From contig NC_133531.1 of the NCBI RefSeq assembly GCF_048544455.1, positions 68,424,099 to 68,488,098 of the forward strand: a stretch of 64,000 bases of DNA, given 5' to 3'. A program made the position numbers and the translations under genes. Shown here piece after piece: positions 1-11,357 of the stretch. Below the pieces are notes generated by a model that searched no databases, had not been told where the DNA came from, and was given only the letters and a program-made list of their open reading frames with translations. This stretch comes from Silene latifolia (lineage: Eukaryota; Streptophyta; Magnoliopsida; Caryophyllales; Caryophyllaceae). Each line of letters opens with the position of its first letter. Position 1 is the stretch's first letter.

Positions 1-405
1 CAAAATGAGTTTGCGTCAGGTCCGAAGCTAGTTTGGACCAAAGTCGCTTTCCCCTGAGCGACTAGTTGATGAGCGGGTCATTGTTCACTCAATCAAACAA
101 CATTTATATTCTCAACAAACAACTAGCTAGTGGTAGGTCGAGGCCTATCTACGAGACGGTGTGTTTTGGGTTGTAAGTCTATCTATCTCAATATGTGTCA
201 ATATCTTAATTATTTAAGTTTTGGATTTTAAGCTAAACTAATGAAATGTAAACAAAAGCAAATATGGAAAGTAGGAGATGTAAACAAATGATTAAGAGCG
301 CTAGAGTGTCATGAGTTCATAGGGCTAATTAAAGGGCTCTACAAGTGTGAGTCTAAATCCGGTCAATCATATAGTCAGACTATGGACCGAGACTCTCGAT
401 CTTAC
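1..405. other. Left edge, no gene recognised
   Basis: I see no open frame, RNA gene or terminal repeat in this stretch. It is moderately AT-rich and reads like transposon-derived or intergenic plant DNA. It ends where a CACTA-like terminus begins. Confidence 0.5.
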
Positions 406-830
406 CACTACTAGGTAAACACGGGATAGTGACGAACGAATTCGTTACTATATTGCCCTTCCTGTCACAAAAAGCGGGTTTGTGACGGATTGCCCGTCAC
501 AAACTGGCATCACTGTTAATGGTCACAAAAGCGGATTTGTGACGGAAAGTCCGTCACAAATTGAGTTGGGACGGATTTGTGACGGATAATCCGTCACATA
601 GTCTTCCACGTGACAGTTATTTGGCCGTCACAAAATTAGAACATGTGACGGAAAGTCCGTCACAAAATTAGCACAGTGACGGATTAGTCGTCACAAACTT
701 GTCAGACATTATTCCTTTTTGTGACGGACAGTGCGACACAAAAGGAGCACTTGTGACTGACTATCCGTCACAAACTCTATTCAAATGGAGTAGTTTATGA
801 TGGATTTGTGGCGGCTAATCCGTCACATGT
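406..830 (+). mobile_element. CACTA-like (En/Spm) transposon terminus with subterminal hairpin repeats
   Basis: The stretch opens with CACTACTAGG, close to the CACTA terminal signature. It is followed by many short palindromic units of the form GTGACGG...CCGTCAC in both orientations between about 430 and 830. Dense short inverted subterminal repeats are the usual transposase-binding architecture of CACTA elements. I found no matching GTAGTG end or transposase next to it, so it is either a truncated terminus or a non-autonomous derivative. Similar GTGACGG units recur at 12568-12750 and 60040-60165. The family assignment is inference from the end motif and repeat layout. Confidence 0.5.
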
Positions 831-1150
831 GAATGCAACATTTTTTAAAAAAACCAGCAGATTTGCTGCTGGCCACAATGCACGTAGCATTGTTTCAGTA
901 AAACCTGCAATATATCATACAAACCCGTCGACCGCAAAGCAGGAATCCATTTCAAAGTCGACCGCAAAGCGGGAACCAAGCAACAACACGTTTCATACCA
1001 ACACCGAACCATAGAGATAAATGTTGTCTTTTATACATACTAGTTGAACACGCGATATCGAACGTTATTTCTTTGCGGTTGTTTATACTGTAGTTATTTA
1101 AGCTACTAAATGGTCAAAATATTAACAATTTTATTTTATTTATATATAAT

Positions 1151-1446
1151 TAAGCATACATAAAACATATATGGGATACATTGTACAATTATTGTATCGC
1201 TTATACCTTCTTAACATTATGGATTTGATACAACGATATTTTTAGATTCTCAGTAGTCTGCTGAAATTGAAAGAAGTTCAAGTTCAGGTGCTACTATTTT
1301 ACTAAAGCATACATAAAACATATATGGGATATATTATACAATTATTGTATCCCTTATACCTTATTAACATTATAGATTTGATACAGCCATATTTTTTAGA
1401 TTCTCAGTCGTTATCTGAAATTGAAAGAAGTTCAAGTTCAGGTGCT
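1151..1446. repeat. Tandem duplication, about 143-bp units at 153-bp spacing
   Basis: The stretch beginning GCATACATAAAACATATATGG at 1154 recurs at 1307. The two copies (about 1151-1293 and 1304-1446) align nearly throughout and both end in AAGTTCAAGTTCAGGTGCTA. The second copy forms the 3' end of the coding remnant at 1404-1727, so the duplication has copied the tail of that frame. Confidence 0.8.
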
Positions 1447-1830
1447 AGCGCCTCTCCGGTGACTGAGTAGTATTCAGTCCTCAACGTATTGTAGTTATGC
1501 TTAACCAGTTGTAGTTCATAGTAATTAAAATCCAAAACATCTAACTTAGACAAATACTGCAGAAATTTGATAGCTTTTCTCGCACAGTTCTGCTGAGATG
1601 GGCCTAAAAGTTTCGAAGGTGATCCGATAATTTTTAACATTTCTGAAGCCGCACCAAGGCCTTTTATTAGAACGTATGCTCTTTGTTCGTCTTGATTCGC
1701 GTGAATACCAAATTCCGATGGCGGCAAACTTTTTTAAGTTGCTTTAGTATATCATTTAACATAATCTTTATGTTAACTTCAACTGGACGACGTTGTATTT
1801 CCGATGAATCTGAAACAAATAACATAATAA
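1404..1830 (-). pseudogene. Unidentified coding remnant
   Basis: An open frame of about 107 codons (1727-1404) has a composition that looks protein-like, ending in LELLSISDND. It lacks a clear ATG: the frame opens at a TTG with an in-frame stop just upstream. A different frame just upstream (about 1820-1740) also looks coding and follows a plausible CAG acceptor, so a frameshift between two exon parts is likely. I do not recognise the family. It lies 3' of DODA copy A on the same strand. It may be an old gene piece or transposon cargo. Confidence 0.3.
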
Positions 1831-1842
1831 AATTAGTGTAAT

Positions 1843-2835
1843 TTAATATAAGATGTAATCAGTGTTATATATTGAACATAAACGTGAAGATGCGTGAGAT
1901 AAATAGTAACGAAGTAAAACTAATTTAGAAAGTATAGACGAAAAATAATACCCATTACGATATGTCCTGCTATGCTTATTGATTTTTAATTGGCAATTCG
2001 ATGATTTGTATTTATAGAGAAATTTAAGTGCATGCGAAATTAGCTGGTGTGTTAATTCGATTGCCATTTGGAATGCACGTGTTGTTTATTGTTCTTTCAT
2101 AAAATGACATGTTAAACAAACGTAATTTTTGGATAACTTCTGTTTTTGTTTCTATGGAAACTGGATTTATATGAGTATGCAATATTAACTATACGTTATT
2201 TTGTTCCTAATTTTCAAGTACCTTTCTCAGGATTTAGTTAGCTTTTCAGTTTTTAGGTAACTTTTTAAGTTTTAAATATCTTTTCAGCTAGTTTTACTAA
2301 ACATGACATTAATCTAGCCTCAATTAGTCAGATTAAACTCTATTAAGATTAAGTGTCCTCTTTTTCACTTGATTTCATCATTTATACAAGTTTGTCATCA
2401 AAACGAATTGTTTTTCGTTCTTTAAATTCTATCTCCAATCAGTCTTGATTTATCATGGCCGTTTTCGTTTCCGTTTCCGTTTTCTTTAACAAGCATTTCA
2501 GCTTTTATTCACAATTCATGCCAAAGCTCAATGTTAGTGTATACATTTTATGTAGTCACTTTGTATATATGAAGTTTCTAGAGTATGTCATTTATGTAGT
2601 CCTTTTGTATTCTAGCCTTATACATTGTATTTGTATCTTGTACATACTATAAATATGTGAATACAAATCTCTCCCTATTCAAGGGGTCTCATTATATTTT
2701 CTATCACTCAACAATCCAATTATGCATCATATAAGTAAACATTCTGTACTGCACAAAGCATCTACAAACTTGTCTTTATAAGTAACTTTTATACATATGT
2801 TAGAACAACAAATAATCTATGAAGTGGGACGAAAG
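1843..2835. other. 3' flank of DODA copy A, no gene recognised
   Basis: This is AT-rich sequence with only short open frames of low-complexity composition. It should contain the 3' UTR and polyadenylation region of the minus-strand DODA copy A, whose stop codon is at 2836-2838. I could not identify a specific poly(A) signal with confidence. Confidence 0.4.
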
Positions 2836-3031
2836 CTAAATAGTGGTATCTGTGAACTTGTCGGAGGCATAAGATAAGGTGCCAAGGTCCCAGCTGCGAT
2901 GTATGAGCTCCGCCTTGGCCTTTTCTCCAGCAGCACCAATGGCGATATGTAATGGGTAGAAATGATCTGGCTGAGGGTGAGCCTTTTTTCCATGAGGTGC
3001 TTTCTTTTCGAAATCATTCACATCTTGGTAC
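2836..3031 (-). CDS. DODA: DODA copy A exon 3 (residues 203-267)
   Basis: It starts after a TTATAG acceptor with [19 protein letters not shown], carries [15 protein letters not shown], and ends SDKFTDTTI followed by TAG at 2836-2838. The Mutator-like element begins only 10 bp inside the intron. The native acceptor is retained within the element's 9-bp target duplication, but the upstream polypyrimidine and branch-point region is now element sequence. Confidence 0.85.
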
Positions 3032-6000
3032 CTATAAGAGAGAATTTTTTTCTTAAATGGCGTTGTAAACCAAAATATTTACAAAAATGGGGCTCATTTC
3101 AAACTATTTACACGAAATGGGTCCACGTCAGCACTTTAATTTTTTTTACAGATGCAGTAATTTCCCGCTACTTCAATCAGCGAGTAGTAAATTTTATTTT
3201 TATTTCAACAACTCCTCGCCATTTCACTTAGCGAGAAGTTACCAAGGTCTTTTTCTTCTACCAAGGTCAACCCAACCTTTGGTTTTAATGCTTCCTCCAT
3301 TAAAACCAAGCCTCTCACTCTCCGTAATCCACAAATCAAACACCATTTTTGCTCCATGCTAGCAATTGGAAGCCCCTGATTGTTTTGTTATTCACCACCA
3401 CTCACAAATCATCCAACCACCATTTCTACGCTACCCATCCATCACCAACGGTTCCGAACCCGACATTTTGTGCATCTCCATGTACCCTAAACGAAGCCCA
3501 GGCCAAAACCCGATTTCAGAGCCACTCAAATCACACCACCATTATCGCCATGGCTCGACCCGTGAGCAGCTCATGCTTCCACCCCACTTCGACCTTCTCT
3601 ATTGGCGCCACATCCGCCAGTCCGCACCAAGCGTAAATAGAACTTCATTGTATGAATGTTGCATTGCTTTGGTATGTATGTGTTTGTTTGTAGTTGAGAG
3701 TGTTGGATGAATATTGCATTGGAGTTGTATTGGTAGAGTGTTGGTTTTAAACCAAGTTTCAGCTGTTTTTTTTGTTTACATTCAGCTAAATACTCGCTAA
3801 ATCATTTAGCAAGAGGTTATTGGCCACCAGTAGAAGTAGGCAGAATGTTTTTGGAAATACACTTGTAACTTCTCGCTAACTGAAATGGCGAGGAGTTGTT
3901 GAAATAAAAAAAAATTATACTACTCGCTAATTGAAGTGGCGAGAAGTTATTGCATCTGTAAAAAAAATTAAAGTGCTGACGTGGACCCATTCCGTGTAAA
4001 TAGTTTGGAATGAGCCCCATTTTTGTAAATATTTTGGTTTACAACGCCATTTAAGAAAAAAATTCTATAAGAGATATGTTAGAATATCTGAAATATTTTA
4101 TTATTTAATTAATTAGTAAATAATTAAATTCAGTTTTCAGATAATTAAGTGGTCCATTTTATGTGGGAAGTTACCCATGATCAAGGTAACAACCCATGAT
4201 CCTCTCCTATTCTACAGCCACCACCACCCACTTCTTTAGTCACTTAGAAACTGTTTTTTGATGGGAAAAACAGTATAAAAGAAACGTGATAACATTTGAT
4301 AAAGGTCACCAAATCTACTCTCTCTTAAGCATTCTATACACCATCTAAATTAGTGAGAAAGGAGGGTTTGGAACCGAAATCAGTCAGAAAAGCATACGGT
4401 GTTTTACGGCGACGGGTTTACATCGGAGACGGGTTATTAAATCGGGTTTTTAAAGCTGTTCAGGAATCCATAAGCAATGGCTGGAGGTTCTAATTCTCGA
4501 TCTTAATTTATCGCTTCCGCTTTCAGTTTATTGTTTGTTTATTTCAGTAATTTAAACATGCATATTAAGAATAAAGAACTTACATTTGGTATCAGAGCGA
4601 GTTTATCGCCTCTGTCTTGCTTGTTAATTTTCCGACTTCGGTTTTTCCGTCGATTGATATGTGATGATTTGATGTTCTCGTTTTCTGTCGGATTCTGGGA
4701 TTTATATTGATACTCGGTTGTGTGGGTTGATTAAAATCTGTTCCGTTTTTTGGCCATTAAAATCTGGTAATTTTGTGTTGGGTTTTTTCTGGGTTTAATG
4801 AAGAAAGACGAAGGTAGAGGATGAAGTTAGCCCATTTATTAATCGTCTGTTTGGCTCATGCTAAAGTAGGAAAAGTAGAAAGTGCTTTATGCATTTTATT
4901 TTAATTAAGTGGAGTCTGACTTGTCCGTGTTTGTTGTTTGCTTTTTCTATTGCCCACCACATAGGGACATGCATTATTTTAATTGTGTAGTTGGCTGCTG
5001 AGGTTGCTTGGTTGCCGCATGCTTCAGTGGAGTGTATATCACCTTATTTGTTTATTTAATTGTTGGTTGCATCGATATATGGGTTCCTTATCCCTGCATA
5101 TGTTATTTAATGTACCGTATTATTCCATTTGTTTGTGCGCATCGATAATTATTCCGCATTTTGACAACTATCGTTGAAGACCAATTAAGTTTTATTATGG
5201 TCATATAATTTCTCATATATACATAAGTTGAGTATATAGATTAATGGTTTAAATGTCAAGTGATTTTAAATTTATTAGTTAGGGAGTAGCCACAGCATCT
5301 CTAATTGATTAAATTTTATTCGAAATCACATGTGGAAACTAGACATTTTATTGTAATTAATTATACATAATGTGATGAGACTTACCCACAGGAATCTTAT
5401 TATATTTGTGTGATTAATTAGGGTGTTATATTGAATTATGTTTCTTAATATACCCACAGGAGTTGAGAAATGAATATAATTTGATAGTTTCATCATAAAG
5501 TTTATTTTTATGCATCTAATTTGAGTAGACTTTAGCCCACAGGCAAGTTTATGTCACTAGATTCATATAAGCATAATTTACATTGGTAAGTTGTGATAAT
5601 GTTAAGTCTCAATTTTTTGGTTACTAAGCATGTATATTTAAAATTTGCAGCAAGTTTACCTGGAAGTTCCTTTGATATCAAAATAGAGGCGTTCTGAATT
5701 AAGCGGTGATAATTTTAAGGTGTGGAAGGAAAGAGTTTTATTGCATTTAGGATTCACGCGTTTCGATTATGCTATACAACACGAGGAACCGGCTGAGATA
5801 AACAAAACTAGCACACCAGATGAAGTAGACCATCGTGAAAAGTGGGAGAAATCAAACTATATTTGCACGATGTTCATAAAGACAAAACTGTGTGCTAGTA
5901 TCCGAGGTTCCGTCGAGCAGCATACTAAAGTTCGAGACCTTCTTAAAGCAATAGATGAACAGTTCGAAACTTCTGATAAGGCTTTGGCAAGCACCTTAAT

Positions 6001-9000
6001 TATGAAATTCACTTCTTTGAAGCTCAATGCCACTAATGGAGTGCGTGATTTCATCATGCGCATGAGGGATATTGCAGCCCAACTTAAGGTATTGGAAGTT
6101 ACTATATCCGACTCTTTCTGGTACATTTCATTTTGTGTTCTCTCCCAGCACAATATGCCCCCTTTAAGATCTCTTACAATACACATAAGGATAAATGGTC
6201 TCTTAATGAATTAATGACCATGTGTGTTCAAGAGGAGGGTAGGTTGTTGTTGGAGGAGGGCGAAAAGGTGAACCTAACTACTAGTACTAATAAAGAATCA
6301 TCTAGTACTAAGAAGGGTCACCATAAGGATAAGGGAAAGGGTAAGATGTCTGTTGAGCCGACCATTAAGAAGGAGTCTTCATGTTTCTTCTGTAAAAAGA
6401 AGGGACATATGAAGAAAGACTGCATAAAGTTCAAGGCTTGGCTTAAAAAGAAAGGTAATTTTCATGCGTTTGTTTGTTATGAATCTAATATGGTTAATGT
6501 TATTCATAATACTTGGTGGATTGACTCTGGTACTACAATCCATGTTTTGAATACCTTGCGGTATGACAAACTGCGGAAACCATGTGGCAAGTGAAAGCTC
6601 TATCTATTCAGAAACCGGATAGGCTCGAACGTGGAGGCCGTAGGGACATGCAGTTTAGTTTTGAGTAGTGGTTTTGTTTTGGTTTTGGAAAAGACATTTT
6701 ATGTTCTGAATTTTGCTCGGAATTTAATTTCAATTTCAAGGCTTGTACCGTTTGGATTTACCTTTAATTTTTCGAATTCTGGTTTCAGTATTTGCAGAAA
6801 TTCTAAAGTTATTGGTCATGGTACTTTGTCTGATAATTTATATCGTCTTTATTTACAAAATGATACCACTCAAAACACTATGCATGTTAATCTTGGTTTA
6901 AAAGAAGTATTATGAATGAGGAGTCCTCTATGTTATGGCACCGGAAATTGGGACACATCTCCATTGAGAGGGTTAAGAGATTGGTAAAGGAAGGGGTACT
7001 TGGTACTTTAGACTTTACCGATTTTGATACTTGTGTTAGTTGCATTAAGGGAAAGCAAACTAACAAATCTAAGAAAGGTGCTAAGAGGAGTTCTGACCTA
7101 TTAGAAATCATACACACGGATATTTGTTGTCCGGACATGAACGCTAATGATCCGAAATACTTTATTACCTTTATTGACGATTATTCACGATACATGTACA
7201 TCTACTTACTTCGTTCCAAAGACGAGGCTTTTGATGCCTTTAAATTGTTTAAGGATGAAGTAGAGAAACAATGTGGTAAGCACATTAAAATTGTGAGATC
7301 AGATAGAGGTGGTGAGTACTATGGTAGATATACTGAGGATGGACAAGCACCTGGTCCTTTTGCTAAATTCCTTCAAGAGCATGGGATTGTTGCCCAATAC
7401 ACTATGCCCGGTTCTCCGGATCAGAATGGTGTAGCAGAAAGAAGGAATCGGACATTAATTGAAATGGTGCGTAGTATGAGAAGTAATATTAAACTTCCTT
7501 CATTTTTGTGGGTTGATGCACTAAAGACGGCTGCATATATATTAAATCGGGTTCCTTCCAAGGCCGTCTCAAAGACGCCTTTTGAGTTATTCAAAGGTTG
7601 GAAACCGAGTTTGCAACATATACGCGTTTGGGGATGTCCGTCTGAGGTGAGAATTTACAACCCACAAGAAAAGAAACTAGACCCAAGGACTATTAGTGGG
7701 CATTTCATTGGATATGCCGAAAAGTCCAAAGGCTATAGGTTCTATTGTCCGTCTCATAGTACCAGGATTGTGGAATCTAGAAATGCAAAATTTCTAGAGA
7801 ATGACTTAATCAGTGGGAGTACTATAGAAGTTGAACCTGAAAAGGATCAACATGAAGCTTCACCCTCTGTTTTAAGTGACAGGTTGGTTATTGATCACGG
7901 TCCTGAAGATCGACCGCAAGTTCAACAACCAAATACAGAAATTCCACAAAATGTCGATCAAAATAGGGTGGATCACAATGAGGAAGAAGTTCACCGTGAG
8001 GTTGAACAAATTCCATTAAGAAGATCTATTCGAGAGAGGAGATCGGCTATTCCTGACGACTATGAAGTATATCTACAAGAATCGGATTGCAATGTTGGAG
8101 CTGATAATGATCCTATGTCATTTTCACAAGCCATAAGTTCTACAGATTCAAACTTATGGATGGATGCTATGAAAGATGAGATGAACTCTATGGCGGCTAA
8201 TCGAGTTTGGGATCTCGTCGAGTTGCCTAGTGGTGTAAAAACCATTGGATGTAAGTGGGTCTTTAAGACTAAAAGAGACTCACTTGGCAACATCGAGAGA
8301 CATAAAGCAAGACTCGTTGCTAAAGGGTTCACTCAAAGAGAAGGGATCGACTACAAGGAGACATTTTCTCCTGTATCAAAGAAAGATTCTCTTCGAGTTG
8401 TCATGGCATTAGTAGCTCATTTTGATTTCGAGCTACATCAAATGGATGTGAAAACGGCATTTCTCAATGGCAATTTAGAGGAAGAGGTTTACATGAAATA
8501 ACCTGAAGGATTCTCCTCTAAAGATGGTGAGCTTTTGGTTTGTAAGCTAAATAAATCCATATACGGTTTGAAACAAGCCTCCCGTCAATGGTATAAGAAG
8601 TTCCATGAAGTAATTTCCTCATTCGGTTTTGAAGAAAATATCATGGACCAATGCATATACCTTAAGGTCAGTGGGAGTAAGATTTGTTTCCTTGTGTTAT
8701 ACGTGGATGACATTTTGCTAGCAACCAATGATAAGGGGTTACTATATGAGGTGAAACAATTTCTTTCAAATAACCTTGATATGAAAGATATGGGCGAGGC
8801 ATCTTATGTCATTGGCATTAAGATCCATAGAGATAGATCCCGAGGCATTTTAGGCTTGTCTCAGGAGGCCTATATCAACAAAGTGCTTGAAAGGTTCAGA
8901 ATGAAAGATTGTTCACCAAGTGTAGCACCTATTGTGAAAGGTGACCGATTCAGTTTAGACCAGTGTCCCAGAAACGATTTAGAAAGGGAACAAATGAAAA

Positions 9001-11308
9001 ATGTTCCATATGCTTCAGCTGTTGGTAGTATTATGTATGCTCAAGTCCACTGCACGGACGACATTGCATATCTTTGTTGGAGTATTAGGCGGATATCGAG
9101 TAACCTGCACGCGATCACTTGGAAAGGTGCAAAGAAAGTGTTGAGGTACCTTGAGGGTACTAAAGATTACATGCTTATGTATAGACGCGTCGATAGTCTT
9201 GAAGTGGTGGGGTACTCCGACTCGGACTTTCTTTGGCTGCATTGATTCACGAAAATCCACATCAGGATATGTGTTTATGCTAGCTGACGGAGCTATATCC
9301 TGGAGGAGTACTAAGCAGACATTGACAGCCACTTCTACTATGGAGGCCGAGTTCGTTTCTTATTTTGAGGCTACCTCACATGGTGTATGGCTGAAAGGTT
9401 TCATATCTGGGCTAAGAGTCGTTGACTCTATCAGTCGGCCAATTCGAATGTATTGTGATAATTCAGCTGCGGTATTTATGGCTAAGAATAATAGAAGTGG
9501 AAGTCGAAGTAAACACATCGACATTAAGTATTTGGCCATAAAAGAGCGTGTTCAGGAAAAGAACGTGATCATAGAACACATTAGCACTGAATTAATGATT
9601 GCTGATCCCTTGACTAAAGGCATGCCACCTAAAGGTTTCAAGGGTCATGTAGTGAATATGGGACTTGGTCCCATAATGTGATACATTTATTTATTGTATT
9701 GAAAATTTTCATTTAGTTGGATATTTTCTCATTTTGGATTATGTACGTACATACTTTGGTTATTTATTTTATTGAGAAATATCATTATGTTTTGACCTAG
9801 AGTAAACATATGGTTTATTCATTAAGTTAAGTGTGAGTGGTGAGAGACTAAGTGTATCGTAATACATGGAAGATTAATTTTCGCTCAAGAGAATTCGTCG
9901 CTATGATCCGTACATGAAGTTTCTATTTTAAATGGACCAAGTGGGAGAATGTTAGAATATCTGAAATATTTTATTATTTAATTAATTAGTAAATAATTAA
10001 ATTCAGTTTTCAGATAATTAAGTGGTCCATTTTATGTGGGAAGTTACCCATGATCAAGGTAACAACCCATGATCCTCTCCTATTCTACAGCCACCACCAC
10101 CCACTTCTTTAGTCACTTAGAAACTGTTTTTTGATGGGAAAAACAGTATAAAAGAAACGTGATAACATTTGATAAAGGTCACCAAATCTACTCTCTCTTA
10201 AGCATTCTATACACCATCTAAATTAGTGAGAAAGGAGGGTTTGGAACCGAAATCAGTCAGAAAAGCATACGGTGTTTTACGGCGACGGGTTTACATCGGA
10301 GACGGGTTATTAAATCGGGTTTTTAAAGCTGTTCAGGAATCCATAAGCAATGGCTGGAGGTTCTAATTCTCGATCTTAATTTATCGCTTCCGCTTTCAGT
10401 TTATTGTTTGTTTATTTCAGTAATTTAAACATGCATATTAAGAATAAAGAACTTACAAGATAAATAACTCAGACTCAAGCAAAAATAAAAACGTAAATAA
10501 CCTGTTAACCTTCCAGTAATGAGAGCTTGTTCAAGCCAATGATCAAACTCCTGAGCCCATGTAACAACTTCATTAGAGTCTCTGCGAAGGTCTCCCAAGT
10601 TGTGTGTAGCACTCCCGGAACCAATGATCAGGATACCTTCGTCTTTGAGAGGTGCCAACGCCCGGCCAACATTATAATGGTGTGTGCCATCCAAATGTGT
10701 TTGAACAGAGAGCTGGCAAACTGGGATATCAGCCGCCGGGTACATAAGCATCAACGGCACCCACGCACCATGGTCAAGACCACGTTTCTTGTCCATGTGC
10801 ACTCGCTCAATACCGGAGCCCCTAAGAAGCTCTTGAACCCGCTTCGCCAAATCTGGATCACCTGGAGCCGGATACTTGAGCTGTGAACCAATACCAATAG
10901 CGCGAATTTATTAGGATATCAATTCTTGATTTCCCTCCGCAAGAAAGTACGATCCAATTTTGATGATTGACGCCTCATCAATGGTTTAATATCCTAATAC
11001 ACTCCCTCACTACCACGACAACATAATTATATATTGAATCAATTTGAATAAATGAAAAAATTACCTTATACGAAGTACATAGGAGCAGGAAAGCCATAGA
11101 AATCGTAAATGGTATCGAAGAATCCATCAACGGCGCTAACAGTAGGTTCATTAGTCTCCCAATGACCAGAAATGACGAGAATTGCTTTGGGAATTTGCCC
11201 ATAATCTTGCTTTTTCCAACCCTTCAAGAAATGCCTGGCCGGGAGCGAGTCGTCAATAGAAAGCCTGGGCGACCCGTGTGATATGTAAAACGTGTTGTTT
11301 ATCTTCAT
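2836..11308 (-). CDS. DODA: DODA copy A: LigB-type extradiol ring-cleavage dioxygenase (4,5-DOPA dioxygenase family), three exons
   Basis: Exons are 11308-11072, 10880-10510 and 3031-2836 (237+371+196 nt), together an uninterrupted frame of 267 residues plus stop, the usual DODA length. Class III extradiol dioxygenases use a non-haem metal. In Caryophyllales, betalain-active members open L-DOPA to the betalamic acid precursor in the cytosol. Visible motifs are YISHGSP (His11), ISGHWE (His49), GSGSATHN (His172) and DHFYPLH (His226 and His231). The residues after SATH read NLGDL, not the PSNDTP-like motif I associate with betalain-active enzymes, so a non-betalain DODA role is more likely (inference from memory). 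I chose ATG 11308 because open frame further upstream enters a MITE. A Copia retrotransposon and a Mutator-like element lie in intron 2, and a MITE lies in the 5' leader. It could be intact or only recently disabled by its insertions. Confidence 0.88.
3042..4065. mobile_element. Mutator-like element (non-autonomous MULE, possibly Pack-MULE) in DODA A intron 2
   Basis: Long terminal inverted repeats of roughly 200 bp start GAATTTTTTTCTTAAATGGC at the left and read as its reverse complement at the right end. A 9-bp target duplication TATAAGAGA flanks it (3033-3041 and 4066-4074). Long TIRs with 9-bp duplications are diagnostic of Mutator elements. No transposase is visible. The interior (about 3290-3640) has an open frame with unbiased composition that could be captured gene sequence, but I do not recognise a source. 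The arms carry repeated CTCGCTAA-type boxes. Confidence 0.85.
4077..4584 (+). repeat. 5' LTR of the Copia element
   Basis: 508 bp, TG...CA bounded, with a TATAAAA box near 4274 that would serve as the element's own promoter. It is followed immediately by the tRNA-Met primer binding site. Confidence 0.93.
5720..9681 (+). pseudogene. Copia gag-pol region
   Basis: Recognisable parts in order: gag N-terminal domain (from about 5720), CCHC zinc knuckle [14 protein letters not shown] (about 6390), aspartic protease WIDSGTT (about 6520), pre-integrase HRKLGHIS (about 6940), integrase core (about 7090-7600), reverse transcriptase with YVDDILLA (about 8700) and RNase H (about 9220-9640). The order integrase before reverse transcriptase defines Copia. 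The region is broken in a handful of places and is not expected to make a full polyprotein. Confidence 0.88.
9950..10457 (+). repeat. 3' LTR of the Copia element
   Basis: 508 bp and apparently identical to the 5' LTR. It ends at CTTACA and is followed by the AGATA target duplication, then native DODA intron 2 sequence. Confidence 0.93.
10510..10880 (-). CDS. DODA: DODA copy A exon 2 (residues 80-203)
   Basis: It starts after a CAG acceptor (10881-10883) with [14 protein letters not shown], carries [17 protein letters not shown] and the catalytic-region GSGSATHNL, and ends in ITGR with the arginine codon split by intron 2. The donor is GTTAAC. Intron 1 upstream is 191 bp (10881-11071). Confidence 0.88.
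11072..11308 (-). CDS. DODA: DODA copy A exon 1 (residues 1-79)
   Basis: It runs from [14 protein letters not shown] to YGFPAPMYF. Compared with copy B (ATGTATAAG, then GT), copy A carries 7 extra bases, giving ATGTACTTCGTATAAGGT. Using the old donor would read TAA in frame. Using GTATAAG inside the insertion gives exactly 79 codons and joins exon 2 in frame, changing one residue (Lys to Phe before LKYPAPG). Confidence 0.82.
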
Positions 11309-11357
11309 AGCGGACACTTTCGTAGGAATTCTTATGGAGATTATAGGGAAGTTGGTG

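Larger units (their letters stand above)
4077..10457 (+). mobile_element. Copia LTR retrotransposon, nearly complete and very young, in DODA A intron 2
   Basis: It is a fossil element of the Copia superfamily, 6.4 kb. It has 508-bp LTRs starting TGTTAGAATATC and ending CTTACA, and a 5-bp target duplication AGATA (4072-4076 and 10458-10462). The primer binding site TGGTATCAGAGC follows the 5' LTR and a purine tract (AAGTGGGAGAA) precedes the 3' LTR. Domain order is gag, protease, integrase, reverse transcriptase, RNase H, the Copia order. By eye the two LTRs look identical over their length, implying insertion within roughly the last one or two hundred thousand years at usual plant rates. The coding part carries a few interruptions, so it looks recently copied but not whole. 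It is antisense to DODA and sits directly beside the MULE. Confidence 0.93.

Noticed and set aside
2455-2652. 65-codon hydrophobic open frame
   Set aside because: AT-rich chance frame with no conserved features and no supporting context.
4585-4605. tRNA-like motif TGGTATCAGAGC
   Set aside because: It is the retroelement primer binding site complementary to tRNA-Met; no cloverleaf can be formed around it.
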